From Bacillaceae bacterium OF18-1A (GTDB lineage Bacteria; Bacillota; Bacilli; Bacillales; Bacillaceae_G), in contig JAQEWB010000010.1 in assembly GCA_027694045.1 (NCBI GenBank), positions 24,921-88,920 on the forward strand: a stretch of DNA of 64,000 bases. Reading direction: 5' to 3'. Positions 46,895-56,641 of this stretch are shown here, one piece after another. The stretch's first letter is position 1. Each line of letters begins with the position of its first letter. The notes under the pieces are model-generated. The model saw nothing but the letters and a program-made list of their open reading frames with translations. It ran no database searches and was not told the origin of the DNA. The position numbers were made by a program, and so were the translations under genes.

Positions 46895-48032
46895 ACGACA
46901 TGTACAATTTCGTAAAAAGGATGGATCACTTTATCGTGAACAGGTAATGGGAACGAAAGGTTTTTCTGGTACGCAGTCTATTTTGTACCATCATTATATG
47001 CCGACGGAAGTAGGGCATGCAGCGTTATCGCATTCTTGTCAGTTGCAGTATGAAGAAGATGTAGCTCTGTCGCATCGCCACTTCCGCACGAAAGAGAATA
47101 AAAAAAGTGGTGATGCGATTAGTGGAAGAAACTTTATACTCGGGAATGAGGATTTATTAATTGGAGTAGTAAGTCCAACGGAAAAAATGGATTATTTCTA
47201 TCGTAATGGTGATGGAGATGAAATGTTATTTGTTCATTATGGAACAGGAAAAATTGAAACGATGTTTGGAACGGTTCATTATCGAAAAGGTGATTACGTA
47301 ACGATTCCAATTGGAACGATTTATCGTGTTATTCCAGATGAGGGAGAAACTAAGTTTCTTGTTGTAGAGGCGAATAGCCAAATTACAACACCACGTCGCT
47401 ATCGCAATGAATACGGGCAATTGCTAGAACATAGCCCATTTTGTGAGAGGGATATTCGTGGTCCAGAAAAATTAGAGACATATGATGAAAAAGGTGAGTT
47501 TGTCGTAATGACAAAGTCGAGGGGATATATGCATAAGCATGTTTTAGGACACCATCCGTTAGATGTCGTTGGATGGGATGGTTATTTATATCCGTGGGTC
47601 TTTAATGTGGAGGATTTTGAACCAATTACAGGTCGTATTCATCAACCACCACCAGTACATCAAACATTTGAAGGGCATAATTTCGTTATTTGCTCTTTCG
47701 TACCACGTTTGTACGATTATCATCCAGAATCAATCCCGGCACCGTATTATCATAGCAATGTAAATAGTGATGAAGTTCTTTACTATGTGGAAGGAAACTT
47801 TATGAGCCGAAAGGGCGTGGAAGAAGGTTCCATTACACTTCATCCGAGCGGCATTCCTCATGGGCCACATCCTGGGAAAACTGAGGCAAGTATCGGAAAG
47901 AAAGAAACACTTGAATTAGCTGTTATGATAGATACATTCCGTCCGCTCCGTATTGTAAAACAAGCACATAGTGCAGAAGACGAAAAGTATATGTATAGCT
48001 GGATTGAAGAGGATTCATATACTGCGAAATAA
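46860..48032 (+). CDS. hmgA: homogentisate 1,2-dioxygenase
   Basis: 390 residues from the ATG at 46860 (AGGTGATGGGC). Cupin-fold enzyme: H-M-G-E-L-P-H-K-R-H near the start, E-M-L-F-V-H-Y-G-T-G, D-Y-V-T-I-P-I-G-T-I-Y-R, V-G-W-D-G-Y-L-Y-P-W, P-P-P-V-H-Q-T-F-E (iron-ligand region) and H-P-S-G-I-P-H-G-P-H-P-G (ligand histidines) with Y-Y-V-E-G-N-F. It opens the homogentisate ring to maleylacetoacetate. Start lies inside fah, so translation is coupled. A terminator follows. No maleylacetoacetate isomerase gene is present. Confidence 0.94.
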   Translation: MFYRHMGELPHKRHVQFRKKDGSLYREQVMGTKGFSGTQSILYHHYMPTEVGHAALSHSCQLQYEEDVALSHRHFRTKENKKSGDAISGRNFILGNEDLLIGVVSPTEKMDYFYRNGDGDEMLFVHYGTGKIETMFGTVHYRKGDYVTIPIGTIYRVIPDEGETKFLVVEANSQITTPRRYRNEYGQLLEHSPFCERDIRGPEKLETYDEKGEFVVMTKSRGYMHKHVLGHHPLDVVGWDGYLYPWVFNVEDFEPITGRIHQPPPVHQTFEGHNFVICSFVPRLYDYHPESIPAPYYHSNVNSDEVLYYVEGNFMSRKGVEEGSITLHPSGIPHGPHPGKTEASIGKKETLELAVMIDTFRPLRIVKQAHSAEDEKYMYSWIEEDSYTAK

Positions 48033-48035
48033 GTA

Positions 48036-48073
48036 AAAAGAGGCATGCACTATAAATGTGCATGCCTTTTTTA
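48036..48073 (+). terminator. terminator of the tyrosine degradation operon
   Basis: Arms AAAGAGGCATGCAC / GTGCATGCCTTTTTT. Confidence 0.9.
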
Positions 48074-48425
48074 TGGAATCGACATGTATAATAATACCAA
48101 AAAAAGTGGTAGAAAGATATATAGAAAGAACGATAAGGCTATTGTATATTCCGAAAGGTTTCTACTTATTTCGACAAAAGTATGGTTATTAGTATAGGTG
48201 AAAAGATAGTTTAAATAATAGTAAAAATGAAGAGGGCGCAATGAATATATAAGAGGGGAATCCATTCTAATTCTATGGAAGTGGATTTATCTCGTTATTT
48301 GTAAGGAAGCTTGTAAAAGCCTGATTGGTAAAGGGGGATGAAAGTTTCAATTTGTTTATTCAGAAAATTTACATTCTTCTGAATTTGTTGTAAGATAATT
48401 GTTGGTTAACTAAAGGGGTGGGAAT
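48074..48425. other. intergenic region before the MFS gene, with repeat fragment
   Basis: About 350 bp without a supported gene. At about 48313-48350 it contains CTGATTGGTAAAGGGGGATG-AAAGTTTCA, clearly related to CTGATTGGTGAGGGCTGATT-AAAGTTTCA at 55524-55553, a fragment of a dispersed repeat. The rest is AT-rich with no recognised structure. Confidence 0.5.
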
Positions 48426-49697
48426 ATGAAAAGTACGTGGCGTGAACTGAGGGAGATGGATCGTAACGTATGGATTCGATTTATCGGTGAGACGTTGAAC
48501 GGAATTGCGATGATGATGTTAATGCCTTTTTTTGCATTATATTTAAAAGATAAGGTAGATTCATTATTACAGGTTGGCGTTATTATGGCGCTTTCTCCGA
48601 TCGCTGCAAGTTTTGGGTCTCTTATAGGAGGAAGAATTGCTGATACATATGGACGAAAGCCAATTATGATATTTTCGATGGCGAGTAATGCAGTATTGAT
48701 GCTCGGTTTCTTATTTATAGAAGGATTTATTCCATATGCAATTTTATCTATTTTTTTAGGATTGAGTAATTCGCTATTTCATCCAGCTGCATCAGCGATG
48801 GTCGCAGATGTAACAGCACCAGAAAAAAGAACAGAAGCATATGGTTTATTGCGAATGGGGCACAATATAGGTGCTGCAATTGGTCCGATAATGGGAGCGT
48901 CAGTAGTTGTGTTATCAAAGAATTTGGTGTTTATTATTGCTTCTTCTACAATGCTATTTTATGCATTGCTTGTATCAATTCTTATTCAAGAAACAATGCC
49001 GAAGGGGATAGATCAAGATGAGAATAAAGAAAAGGAATCTGGGGCAGTTTGGAAAATTGTAATAAGGGATAAAGCATTAATGATTTACTTATTGGCAGGC
49101 ATCATTATTTCGATGGGGTTCTCTCAAACGGAAGGTATGCTGCCGCTCCATTTTGATAACGAAATGAAAGATATTTTTGGAGCTAACAATCCATATCCAT
49201 ATTTAATGGCGTTAAATGGATTATTAGTTGTGTTGTTCCAATTTCAAATTTCAAAGTGGGCTACCGATAAACCTGTCGGAAAGACGATGCTATATGGTGC
49301 AAGTTTGTTCGGAATTGGTTTGTTTTTTATAGGGTGGCTACCGAGATGGTTTGGAGAATTTAACGCAAATGCTACAATTATTTTAATTACGTTAATGCTC
49401 GTTTATGCCATATATACGTTAGGTGAAATGATTATGTCGCCTGTGCAGATGACATTTGTAGCGAATTTGGCCCCTGAGCATTTAAGAGGTACTTATATGG
49501 GGGCAGCGAGTTTGCAATGGATTACAGGAAGTGCATTCGGTCCACTTCTTGGAGGTTTTTTATTGGATCGCTTACTCGGTCATTTTTTATTTACAATTTT
49601 AGCTTTAGGATGTGTACTTGCAGGCATTATATATATTTCTTTAGATCGTCTTGTTGAACAAAGACAAAAAGACACACTGACCAAACAATCCTCTTGA
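48426..49697 (+). CDS. MFS-family drug efflux transporter
   Basis: 423 residues, twelve predicted helices. Motif A G-G-R-I-A-D-T-Y-G-R-K-P (about 76-87) in loop 2-3 and a motif-C-like G-H-N-I-G-A-A-I-G-P-I-M-G-A in helix 5 mark an antiporter of the drug-resistance (DHA1) type. RBS AAAGGGGTGGG. Stands alone; lies between the tyrosine operon and ddl. Substrate unknown. Confidence 0.88.
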   Translation: MKSTWRELREMDRNVWIRFIGETLNGIAMMMLMPFFALYLKDKVDSLLQVGVIMALSPIAASFGSLIGGRIADTYGRKPIMIFSMASNAVLMLGFLFIEGFIPYAILSIFLGLSNSLFHPAASAMVADVTAPEKRTEAYGLLRMGHNIGAAIGPIMGASVVVLSKNLVFIIASSTMLFYALLVSILIQETMPKGIDQDENKEKESGAVWKIVIRDKALMIYLLAGIIISMGFSQTEGMLPLHFDNEMKDIFGANNPYPYLMALNGLLVVLFQFQISKWATDKPVGKTMLYGASLFGIGLFFIGWLPRWFGEFNANATIILITLMLVYAIYTLGEMIMSPVQMTFVANLAPEHLRGTYMGAASLQWITGSAFGPLLGGFLLDRLLGHFLFTILALGCVLAGIIYISLDRLVEQRQKDTLTKQSS

Positions 49698-49937
49698 ATA
49701 AAATAGGTGACATACACAAAAAAAGGATTTCTACATATTTTAGGTACATAACTAGATTAGATTGCAATTTCATTTTGTATAGTTAGGAAGAAAATAAAAT
49801 AGAAAAAGTGTAAAAAACCAATAAGTGGTGTCATTTAATTATTTGTGGAAGTTACATTTTATTTCAAATAGGAACTACCTATTTTTATAAAAAGTGCTAA
49901 AATAGAAAAATGAAAACAATTGGTTAGGGTGATTTCA

Positions 49938-51023
49938 TTGACGAAAATTAAATTAGGTTTATTATATGGTGGAAAATCAGCTGAGCATCAAGTTTCGTTA
50001 CAGACGGCTCTTGCTGCTATTAAAGCGTTAAATCAAGATAAATTCGAGATTCATCCAATTTATATTACAGAACAAGGTCAGTGGGTACGCGGTGAGCGTA
50101 TTGAAGGAGAAGTAACAGATGTTGAAGCTTTAAAAATGAGCGGTGCAGAAAATGCAATTTCTCCATTATCATTAAGCACGGAAATTATTCCATCTGCAAC
50201 TTCTGATGAAAATGCTATTGACGTTATTTTCCCATTATTACATGGGCCAAACGGTGAAGACGGAACGGTTCAAGGATTATTAGAATTAATGAACATTCCG
50301 TATGTAGGAAATGGTGTTCTAGCATCATCTGCTGGTATGGATAAGGTTGTTATGAAAAATATCTTTGCAGAAGCTGGTTTAAAACAAGCGAAATATGCAT
50401 CTTTCATTCGTAGTACATGGGAAAAAAATCGCGAAGAAGCTTATGACAAAGTAGAAGAGAAGTTGGGGTATCCTTGCTTCGTAAAGCCAGCGAACCTTGG
50501 TTCAAGTGTTGGTATTAATAAGTGTAAAAATCGTGAAGAACTTGAGAGTGCATTCGAAGAGGCATTCCAATTCGATCGCAAAATTATTGTAGAAGAAAAT
50601 ATCGTAGGTCGTGAAGTAGAAGTTGGTGTACTAGGTAACGATGAGCCGAAATGTTCAGTTGTAGGTGAAATCGTACCGAAGAAGGACTTCTATGATTATA
50701 AGTCGAAGTACATCGATGGTGATACAGCGTTAATTATTCCTGCTGAAATGACAGAAGAAGAATCTAATGTAATTAAGCGAGATGCGATTGTTGCATTCCA
50801 GTCGTTAGATGGTGCAGGCTTAACACGAGCTGACTTCTTCTTAACGAAAGACGGAGAAGTATATATTAACGAAGTAAATACAATGCCAGGATTTACACCG
50901 TTTAGTATGTTCCCTCTATTATGGCAACATACTGGATTACCGTATCCGGAATTAATTGAAGAGCTAATTCGTTTAGCGATTGAACGTCACGAAGAAAAAC
51001 AAAAAATTAAATATACAATCTAA
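49938..51023 (+). CDS. ddl: D-alanine--D-alanine ligase
   Basis: 361 residues from the TTG at 49938 (TAGGGTGATTTCA upstream), the length usual for Bacillus Ddl. ATP-grasp enzyme: [54 protein letters not shown] and [12 protein letters not shown] (Mg ligands). It makes the D-Ala-D-Ala end of the peptidoglycan stem, used next by MurF downstream. The active-site tyrosine/serine region fits an ordinary D-Ala ligase, not a D-Lac type. Confidence 0.95.
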   Translation: MTKIKLGLLYGGKSAEHQVSLQTALAAIKALNQDKFEIHPIYITEQGQWVRGERIEGEVTDVEALKMSGAENAISPLSLSTEIIPSATSDENAIDVIFPLLHGPNGEDGTVQGLLELMNIPYVGNGVLASSAGMDKVVMKNIFAEAGLKQAKYASFIRSTWEKNREEAYDKVEEKLGYPCFVKPANLGSSVGINKCKNREELESAFEEAFQFDRKIIVEENIVGREVEVGVLGNDEPKCSVVGEIVPKKDFYDYKSKYIDGDTALIIPAEMTEEESNVIKRDAIVAFQSLDGAGLTRADFFLTKDGEVYINEVNTMPGFTPFSMFPLLWQHTGLPYPELIEELIRLAIERHEEKQKIKYTI

Positions 51024-51029
51024 CAAAAA

Positions 51030-51066
51030 AGGAGGGAGCACTATTCGCAGGAATAGTGCTTCCTCT
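51030..51066. other. stem-loop between ddl and murF
   Basis: Arms GGAGGGAGCACTATTC / GAATAGTGCTTCCTC. On the plus strand no T run follows, so ddl-murF read-through is expected. Confidence 0.6.
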
Positions 51067-51085
51067 ATGTAAGGAGTGTTTCTAT

Positions 51086-52459
51086 ATGATAAAGCGAACG
51101 TTAAAGCAAGTAGAGCAGATGGTAAATGGTACTTTAGCTAAGCAATATGAGGAAATTACCATTCAAGGAGTGTCTATTGATACGAGAAAAATCGAAAAAG
51201 GAAACTTATATGTTCCGATTCAAGGTGAGCGCTTCGATGGACATGCTTTTGTAGACAAAGCAGTTGAAAATGGAGCTGTAGCTACATTGTGGATGAAAGA
51301 TGTAGCAAATCCACCTGAGAATCTTCCGGTTATTTTTGTAGAAGACACGTTAGTAGCGCTACAAATGTTGGCGAAAAACTATCGTGATCAATTAGATGTT
51401 AAAGTTATCGGTGTAACAGGTAGCAACGGTAAAACATCTACAAAAGATATTGTAACAAGTCTTCTTGCGACTAAATTTAAAGTTCAAAAAACAGAAGGGA
51501 ATTTCAATAACCATATCGGTTTACCTCTTACTATTTTAAACCTAGAAGAAAATACAGAAGTTGCTGTATTAGAAATGGGTATGTCAAGCCGAGGTGAAAT
51601 TGAATTTCTATCTAAATTAGCTCGTCCTAATGCAGCAATTATTACGAATATTGGTGAGGCGCATTTAATGGACTTAGGTTCTCGTGAGGCAATTGCTGAG
51701 GCGAAATTAGAAATTGTTACAGGATTACAAGAAGGTGGAGTATTTGTATATAACGGAGATGAGCCGTTATTAACGAATCGCGTCCCTGAAATGAACTTAG
51801 CAGCGGAAACAGTTACATTTGGTGATGCGAGAGCAAATGACTACTATCCAACGACTGTAACATTACAGGCAACGGGGACACATTTCAAAATGAATAGAGA
51901 TGAAAATATTTCATTCTATTTACCGGTGTTAGGGAAACATAATGTATATAATACACTTGCTTCAATGGCGATTGCTAAATACTTTGGTGTAACATGGGAA
52001 GAAATGAAACAAGGTCTAGTAACGCTTCAAATGACGGGTATGCGTATGGAAATTGTAAAAACTGCTAGTGGATTAACAATTATCAACGATGCTTATAATG
52101 CAAGTCCAACAGCTATGGAAGCGGCATTCCACTTGATGAATGGTTTAGATGGATTTGCTCAAAAAATCGTCGTACTTGGTGATATGTTAGAGCTTGGAGA
52201 TCAAGAAGTTCAATTTCATTATGAAGTAGGAAAGTTAATTGATCCGGCAAAAATTTCATATGTGTTTACATATGGTAGATTAGGGGCTCAAATTGCTGAA
52301 GGAGCGAAAATTAATTTTCCTGCAGAACGCGTAAAGGCATACGACGATAAAGAAGTACTTGTAAAAGATTTACAAGCAGTAGTTGATAACAAAGATGTCG
52401 TATTAGTTAAAGCGTCTCGTGGTATGAAATTAGAGGAAGTTATTACGATGTTGAAATAA
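51086..52459 (+). CDS. murF: UDP-N-acetylmuramoyl-tripeptide--D-alanyl-D-alanine ligase
   Basis: 457 residues from the ATG at 51086 (AAGGAGTG). Mur ligase domains: N-terminal D-T-R-K-I-E-K-G-N-L-Y-V-P, central P-loop V-T-G-S-N-G-K-T-S-T-K-D, N-F-N-N-H-I-G-L-P-L-T and E-M-G-M-S-S-R-G-E-I, then I-I-N-D-A-Y-N-A-S-P-T-A-M (MurF-specific) in the C-terminal half, ending A-S-R-G-M-K-L-E. It adds D-Ala-D-Ala to the UDP-MurNAc-tripeptide. Directly downstream of ddl, whose product is its substrate. Confidence 0.96.
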   Translation: MIKRTLKQVEQMVNGTLAKQYEEITIQGVSIDTRKIEKGNLYVPIQGERFDGHAFVDKAVENGAVATLWMKDVANPPENLPVIFVEDTLVALQMLAKNYRDQLDVKVIGVTGSNGKTSTKDIVTSLLATKFKVQKTEGNFNNHIGLPLTILNLEENTEVAVLEMGMSSRGEIEFLSKLARPNAAIITNIGEAHLMDLGSREAIAEAKLEIVTGLQEGGVFVYNGDEPLLTNRVPEMNLAAETVTFGDARANDYYPTTVTLQATGTHFKMNRDENISFYLPVLGKHNVYNTLASMAIAKYFGVTWEEMKQGLVTLQMTGMRMEIVKTASGLTIINDAYNASPTAMEAAFHLMNGLDGFAQKIVVLGDMLELGDQEVQFHYEVGKLIDPAKISYVFTYGRLGAQIAEGAKINFPAERVKAYDDKEVLVKDLQAVVDNKDVVLVKASRGMKLEEVITMLK

Positions 52460-52689
52460 TTGGTGTATGTAAATAGGGATGATAGTCACGAAAATAGAAG
52501 AAACTTATAATAAGCGCTTACAGAAAATATAAAAAAATAAAAGTGAAGAAAAAAGCTCTGAATATGAAAATAAGGTAACAGTTGGGTTTGCTTTTTGCAC
52601 ATACAAAACTTATAATTGATAAAGTGTAATAACGTTTAGAAGTATTTTCGTGTAGAATATACGCCCGTTTATATACGTGAGCATTCAGG
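52460..52689. other. intergenic region and cshA promoter/leader
   Basis: No gene. TAGAATATAC at about 52653-52662 looks like a -10; a transcript from there would have a leader of about 100 nt before the terminator-like hairpin at 52690 and the cshA start. Confidence 0.45.
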
Positions 52690-52729
52690 AAAAGGGCTTT
52701 TCCGCCAATTCGGAAAATGCCTTTTTTTA
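52690..52729 (+). terminator. terminator-like hairpin in the cshA leader
   Basis: Arms AGGGCTTTTCCG / CGGAAAATGCCTTTT followed by T residues, 36 bp before the cshA start. It either ends murF transcripts or acts as an attenuator of cshA. Confidence 0.8.
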
Positions 52730-52764
52730 AATGATAAGTATAGGATAGAAAAGGAGAAGTAACA

Positions 52765-54354
52765 TTGACAACATTTCGAGAATTAGGATTAAGTGAATCT
52801 TTATTGCAATCTGTTGAAAGTATGGGCTTTGAAGAAGCTACGCCGATTCAAGCTGAAACAATCCCACATGCATTGCAAGGTAAAGATATTATTGGGCAAG
52901 CGCAAACAGGTACAGGGAAAACAGCAGCATTTGGATTACCGCTATTAGATAAAGTAGATACTCGCAAAGAAACAGTACAAGGTATTGTTATCGCGCCAAC
53001 GCGTGAATTAGCAATCCAAGTTGGAGAAGAACTATACAAAATTGGTAAACATAAGCGTGTTCGTATTTTACCAATTTATGGTGGTCAAGATATTAACCGC
53101 CAAATTCGTGCTCTAAAAAAACACCCACACATTATTGTTGGTACGCCGGGTCGTATTTTAGATCATATTAACCGTAAAACACTTCGCTTACAAAACGTAG
53201 AGACAGTAGTTCTTGACGAAGCGGATGAAATGTTAAACATGGGCTTCATTGAAGATATTGAAGCAATTTTAACAGATGTGCCAGAAACACATCAAACACT
53301 ATTATTCTCAGCGACAATGCCAGATCCAATCCGTCGTATCGCTGAGCGTTTCATGACTGAGCCTCAACACATTAAAGTAAAAGCAAAAGAAGTAACAATG
53401 CCAAACATTCAGCAGTTCTATTTAGAAGTGCAAGAAAAGAAAAAGTTTGACGTATTAACACGCTTACTAGACATTCAATCTCCAGAGCTTGCAATCGTAT
53501 TCGGTCGTACAAAGCGTCGTGTTGATGAATTATCAGAAGCATTAAACTTACGTGGTTATGCTGCAGAAGGTATTCACGGTGACTTAACTCAGGCGAAACG
53601 TATGTCTGTATTACGTAAATTTAAAGAAGGTTCTATCGAAGTTCTTGTTGCAACAGACGTTGCTGCACGTGGTCTTGATATTTCAGGCGTAACACACGTA
53701 TACAACTTCGATATTCCACAAGACCCAGAATCATACGTTCACCGTATCGGTCGTACTGGTCGTGCAGGTAAAAAAGGTATTGCAATGCTATTTGTAACAC
53801 CACGTGAATCTGGACAATTAAAAAATATCGAGCGTACAACAAAACGTAAAATGGACCGTATGGATGCACCAACACTTGATGAGGCATTAGAAGGTCAACA
53901 ACGTTTAATCGCTGAAAAGCTTCAAAGCACAATTGAAAATGATAACTTATCATACTACAAGCGTATTGCAGAAGAAATGTTAGAAGAGAATGACTCTGTA
54001 ACAGTAGTAGCTGCTGCTTTAAAAATGATGACTAAAGAGCCGGATACAACTCCAATCGCTTTAACATCAGAACCACCAGTTGTTTCAAGAGGTGGCGGTT
54101 CTAAAAAACGCGGCGGTAACGGAGGCGGATACCGTGATGGTAACCGTAATCGTAGTCGTGATGGACGTGGCGGTGGCGATGGTCGCAACCGTGACCGCAA
54201 TCGTGATGGACGTAATCGCGACGGTAACCGTGATCGCAATCGTGAAGGTAGCCGTGATGGCAACCGTGGTCGTCGTGGTGAAGGTCAAGGTCGCCCAGGA
54301 TCTTCAAACGGACGCGGCGAAAGAAAACATCATAGCCGTAAACCACAAGCGTAA
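52765..54354 (+). CDS. cshA: DEAD-box ATP-dependent RNA helicase
   Basis: 529 residues from a TTG (AAAGGAGAAGTAACA upstream). All helicase motifs: Q motif [16 protein letters not shown] (I), P-T-R-E-L-A (Ia), T-P-G-R (Ib), D-E-A-D (II), S-A-T (III), A-R-G-L-D (V), H-R-I-G-R-T-G-R (VI). The C-terminus (about 445-529) is a low-complexity R/G/D/N repeat rich in R-D-G-N-R and R-N-R-D units, an RNA-binding tail typical of CshA. Works in RNA turnover with the degradosome and in cold adaptation. Confidence 0.95.
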   Translation: MTTFRELGLSESLLQSVESMGFEEATPIQAETIPHALQGKDIIGQAQTGTGKTAAFGLPLLDKVDTRKETVQGIVIAPTRELAIQVGEELYKIGKHKRVRILPIYGGQDINRQIRALKKHPHIIVGTPGRILDHINRKTLRLQNVETVVLDEADEMLNMGFIEDIEAILTDVPETHQTLLFSATMPDPIRRIAERFMTEPQHIKVKAKEVTMPNIQQFYLEVQEKKKFDVLTRLLDIQSPELAIVFGRTKRRVDELSEALNLRGYAAEGIHGDLTQAKRMSVLRKFKEGSIEVLVATDVAARGLDISGVTHVYNFDIPQDPESYVHRIGRTGRAGKKGIAMLFVTPRESGQLKNIERTTKRKMDRMDAPTLDEALEGQQRLIAEKLQSTIENDNLSYYKRIAEEMLEENDSVTVVAAALKMMTKEPDTTPIALTSEPPVVSRGGGSKKRGGNGGGYRDGNRNRSRDGRGGGDGRNRDRNRDGRNRDGNRDRNREGSRDGNRGRRGEGQGRPGSSNGRGERKHHSRKPQA

Positions 54355-54357
54355 TAA

Positions 54358-54397
54358 TAAAAAAGAGAATGCCCTTTGCTGGCGTTCTCTTTTTTTA
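54358..54397 (+). terminator. terminator of cshA
   Basis: Arms AAAAGAGAATGCC / GGCGTTCTCTTTT followed by T run. Confidence 0.88.
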
Positions 54398-54449
54398 TTT
54401 CTGTAATTGTGCATACTACATAATAACTTGTGTAGAAATGAGGTGCTAC

Positions 54450-55415
54450 ATGCTTGTAAGACTTGGGTATGTTGCGATGAGTGTACATTTGAAGAATGCA
54501 TCTCCATCTCAAACGATGACGTACACGCAATTTCAAAAAATAGATAATCGGGAAGCAGCGATTCGTAAACTTGAAAGAATTGCTAATTCAAATTTGGAAA
54601 ATTGCTTAAGGTTGTTAAAGCATAATAAAGGGCATGATATATCTTTCTTTCGGCTAAGCTCCAAACTTATCCCTTTAGCGAATCATGCGGAGTTGGTGGA
54701 GTGGAACTACATTCGTCCGTTAAAAGAAAATTTAAAAGTGCTAGGTGAGTACGCAATTCGTATGAACATGCGAATTGATTTTCATCCAGATCATTTTGTT
54801 GTACTCAATTCACCTGAGGAGAGTATTTTTAAACAATCCGTAAAAACATTGCAGATGCATAAAAAACTATTAAAAGGTATGGGTATTGAACATAAGCAGA
54901 GATGTGTATTACATGTGGGTGGAGGTTATAAAGATAAGGAACTTGCATTAGAACGTTTTATAGAAAATTGGTCGAGTGTCCCGAGAGGTATTCAAGAGAT
55001 GGTCATATTAGAAAATGATGACACGACCTTTTCTTTAGAAGAAACATTGTATTTAGGTGAGAAGTTAGACATTCCAGTCGTGTTTGATTTGCATCACCAT
55101 ATGATGAATAATAATCAAGAAGATTGGCATGAAGATTGGGCGCGTGTTGTACATACGTGGGAATCGTCTTTATTACCAGTGAAAATGCATATCTCTAGTC
55201 CTAGGGAAGGGAAAGATCCGAGAGCGCATGCGGACTTCATTGATGTAGATACCTTTTTATCTTTTTTAAAAAGGATAAAAGGAAGTGTTCCGCAAATTGA
55301 TTGTATGATTGAAGCGAAGATGAAGGATGAGTCTGTGTTTCAACTAATGAGAGAGTTAAGTGAAAAACGAGCAGATGTGGAAATTATCGATGGTGCGAGC
55401 TTCTATATTAAATAA
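54450..55415 (+). CDS. uvsE: UV damage endonuclease (UvsE/UVDE)
   Basis: 321 residues from the ATG at 54450 (GAGGTG upstream). TIM-barrel endonuclease: V-R-L-G-Y-V-A-M-S at the N-terminus, F-F-R-L-S-S-K-L-I-P-L-A-N-H, I-D-F-H-P-D-H-F-V-V-L-N (metal histidines), L-H-V-G-G-G-Y-K-D-K, L-E-N-D-D-T-T-F-S and F-D-L-H-H-H. It nicks DNA 5' to UV photoproducts, starting alternative excision repair, often important for spores. Monocistronic. Confidence 0.92.
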   Translation: MLVRLGYVAMSVHLKNASPSQTMTYTQFQKIDNREAAIRKLERIANSNLENCLRLLKHNKGHDISFFRLSSKLIPLANHAELVEWNYIRPLKENLKVLGEYAIRMNMRIDFHPDHFVVLNSPEESIFKQSVKTLQMHKKLLKGMGIEHKQRCVLHVGGGYKDKELALERFIENWSSVPRGIQEMVILENDDTTFSLEETLYLGEKLDIPVVFDLHHHMMNNNQEDWHEDWARVVHTWESSLLPVKMHISSPREGKDPRAHADFIDVDTFLSFLKRIKGSVPQIDCMIEAKMKDESVFQLMRELSEKRADVEIIDGASFYIK

Positions 55416-55435
55416 GCTCTGCGCCATCAATTTTT

Positions 55436-55556
55436 TTTATCCCGCATTAACGGGCAATAAGACCCCACCTCAAAATTTGGCAAATACGAGGGGGCGGTGG
55501 AGGCCAACTGCCCGTAAAGGTCTGATTGGTGAGGGCTGATTAAAGTTTCACTTTAT
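55436..55556. repeat. dispersed B. cereus-group type repeat element
   Basis: A segment of about 120 bp with terminal inverted CCCGCATTAACGGGCA / CTGCCCGT and internal ACCCCACCTC / GGGGGCGGTGGAGG complementarity, then GTCTGATTGGTGAGGGCTGA-TTAAAGTTTCAC. Its 3' third recurs in degenerate form at 48313-48350. The GC-rich, self-complementary character differs from flanking DNA. It resembles the short 'bcr' interspersed repeats of this group (from memory; the class is not certain). Confidence 0.65.
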
Positions 55557-56096
55557 TAAAAAAGGGGTGCAAATGCCGCCAATTATCAATCCTGTTAAAT
55601 GGCTTATAGGATTGGCAGAGGGGTTAAAGAAAGTAAATAGTAGTAATATAAATACCATTATTGAAAAAATGGCGATGTCTTTTGGGTTGAAAGAACGATA
55701 TCGACTATACATTAGAAATAATTGTGCACCTAGTAAACCGAAAATACCGCCAGATGCCCCGGCGTGAATATATTCAAGAGGCATAATTATATAAGAAGAA
55801 ATATTTCCGAGAATACCAGAAAGGAAAAAAATAACGATGAAAGAAAAGTGTCCTAGTTGTTTTTCGATAGAAGAACCAAGTATAAATAAACAAATGCTAT
55901 TAGAAAGAAAATGTTGTAAGTCTACATGTACAAGCAAGGAAGTTATGAGACGCCACCATTCTCCTTTAGCGATATATTCATTATAGGCCGCCATGGGGAA
56001 GAGGAAAAAGTCGCCTAACGTAATCATGACTAATTGTATAAGAAGTAAAGCGATGACGATTGGTTGTAAGGAAATGCGGGTAGATGGTATTAGCAT
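55548..56096 (-). CDS. rhomboid-family intramembrane serine protease
   Basis: 182 residues, six hydrophobic segments. Catalytic motif G-A-S-G-G-I-F-G-L-L-G (serine about residue 116) and the matching histidine in I-S-H-L-T-G-L-I-I-G (about 168); an H-V-D-L-Q-H-F-L-S-N-S segment in helix 2 carries the conserved H-x-x-x-N oxyanion residues. It cleaves membrane proteins within the bilayer. AAAAGGAGTGATAC upstream. Its 3' end reaches into the repeat element. Confidence 0.9.
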   Translation of the reverse strand: MLIPSTRISLQPIVIALLLIQLVMITLGDFFLFPMAAYNEYIAKGEWWRLITSLLVHVDLQHFLSNSICLFILGSSIEKQLGHFSFIVIFFLSGILGNISSYIIMPLEYIHAGASGGIFGLLGAQLFLMYSRYRSFNPKDIAIFSIMVFILLLFTFFNPSANPISHLTGLIIGGICTPFLIK

Positions 56097-56188
56097 ATTG
56101 CTAGTATCACTCCTTTTGCATCCGAAAGATTCTCTGTTATTCTTACAATATGAAAGAAGAAAGCTAAATAGAAGAAGGGGATTTCGAA

Positions 56189-56548
56189 ATGATTGTAGGG
56201 ATTGGAATCGATATTATTGAATTAAATCGAATCGAAAAAATGCTAGATGGAAAGCTTAAATTTATGGAGCGTATTTTAACTGACAGCGAGCGTAATGTTG
56301 CTAAGGGGTTAAAAGGAAGTCGTCTTACGGAATTTGTAGCTGGAAGATTTGCTGCGAAAGAGGCGTATTCAAAAGCTGTGGGGACTGGTATTGGAAAAGA
56401 AGTAAGTTTTTTAGATATTGAAGTGAAAAATGATGATAGAGGTAAACCGATTCTTATTGCAAGTACAGAGCATGCTGTTCATTTATCAATTAGTCATAGT
56501 AAGGAATTTGCCGTTGCTCAAGTTGTTTTGGAAAGCTCGTCACGCTAG
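56189..56548 (+). CDS. acpS: holo-acyl-carrier-protein synthase
   Basis: 119 residues. I-V-G-I-G-I-D-I-I-E-L-N-R-I (Mg-binding D), then F-V-A-G-R-F-A-A-K-E-A-Y-S-K-A (E, K), and H-L-S-I-S-H-S-K-E-F-A-V-A. It transfers phosphopantetheine from CoA to acyl carrier protein. RBS AGAAGGGGATTTCG. Head of the conserved acpS-ydcC-alr-mazEF neighbourhood. Confidence 0.96.
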   Translation: MIVGIGIDIIELNRIEKMLDGKLKFMERILTDSERNVAKGLKGSRLTEFVAGRFAAKEAYSKAVGTGIGKEVSFLDIEVKNDDRGKPILIASTEHAVHLSISHSKEFAVAQVVLESSSR

Positions 56549-56641
56549 TCTGCATATTTTATATCTTTGTCTCATATATTTGAGGTAGCGATAAGGAAGG
56601 CACATCTTCCATTCATTTATAGGGGCAAAGGGGCTGAAGTG

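Noticed and set aside
53955..54288. Long alternative frames on both strands in the 3' part of cshA
   Set aside because: They come from the low-complexity R/G/D/N repeat of CshA and have repetitive compositions without starts or RBSs.
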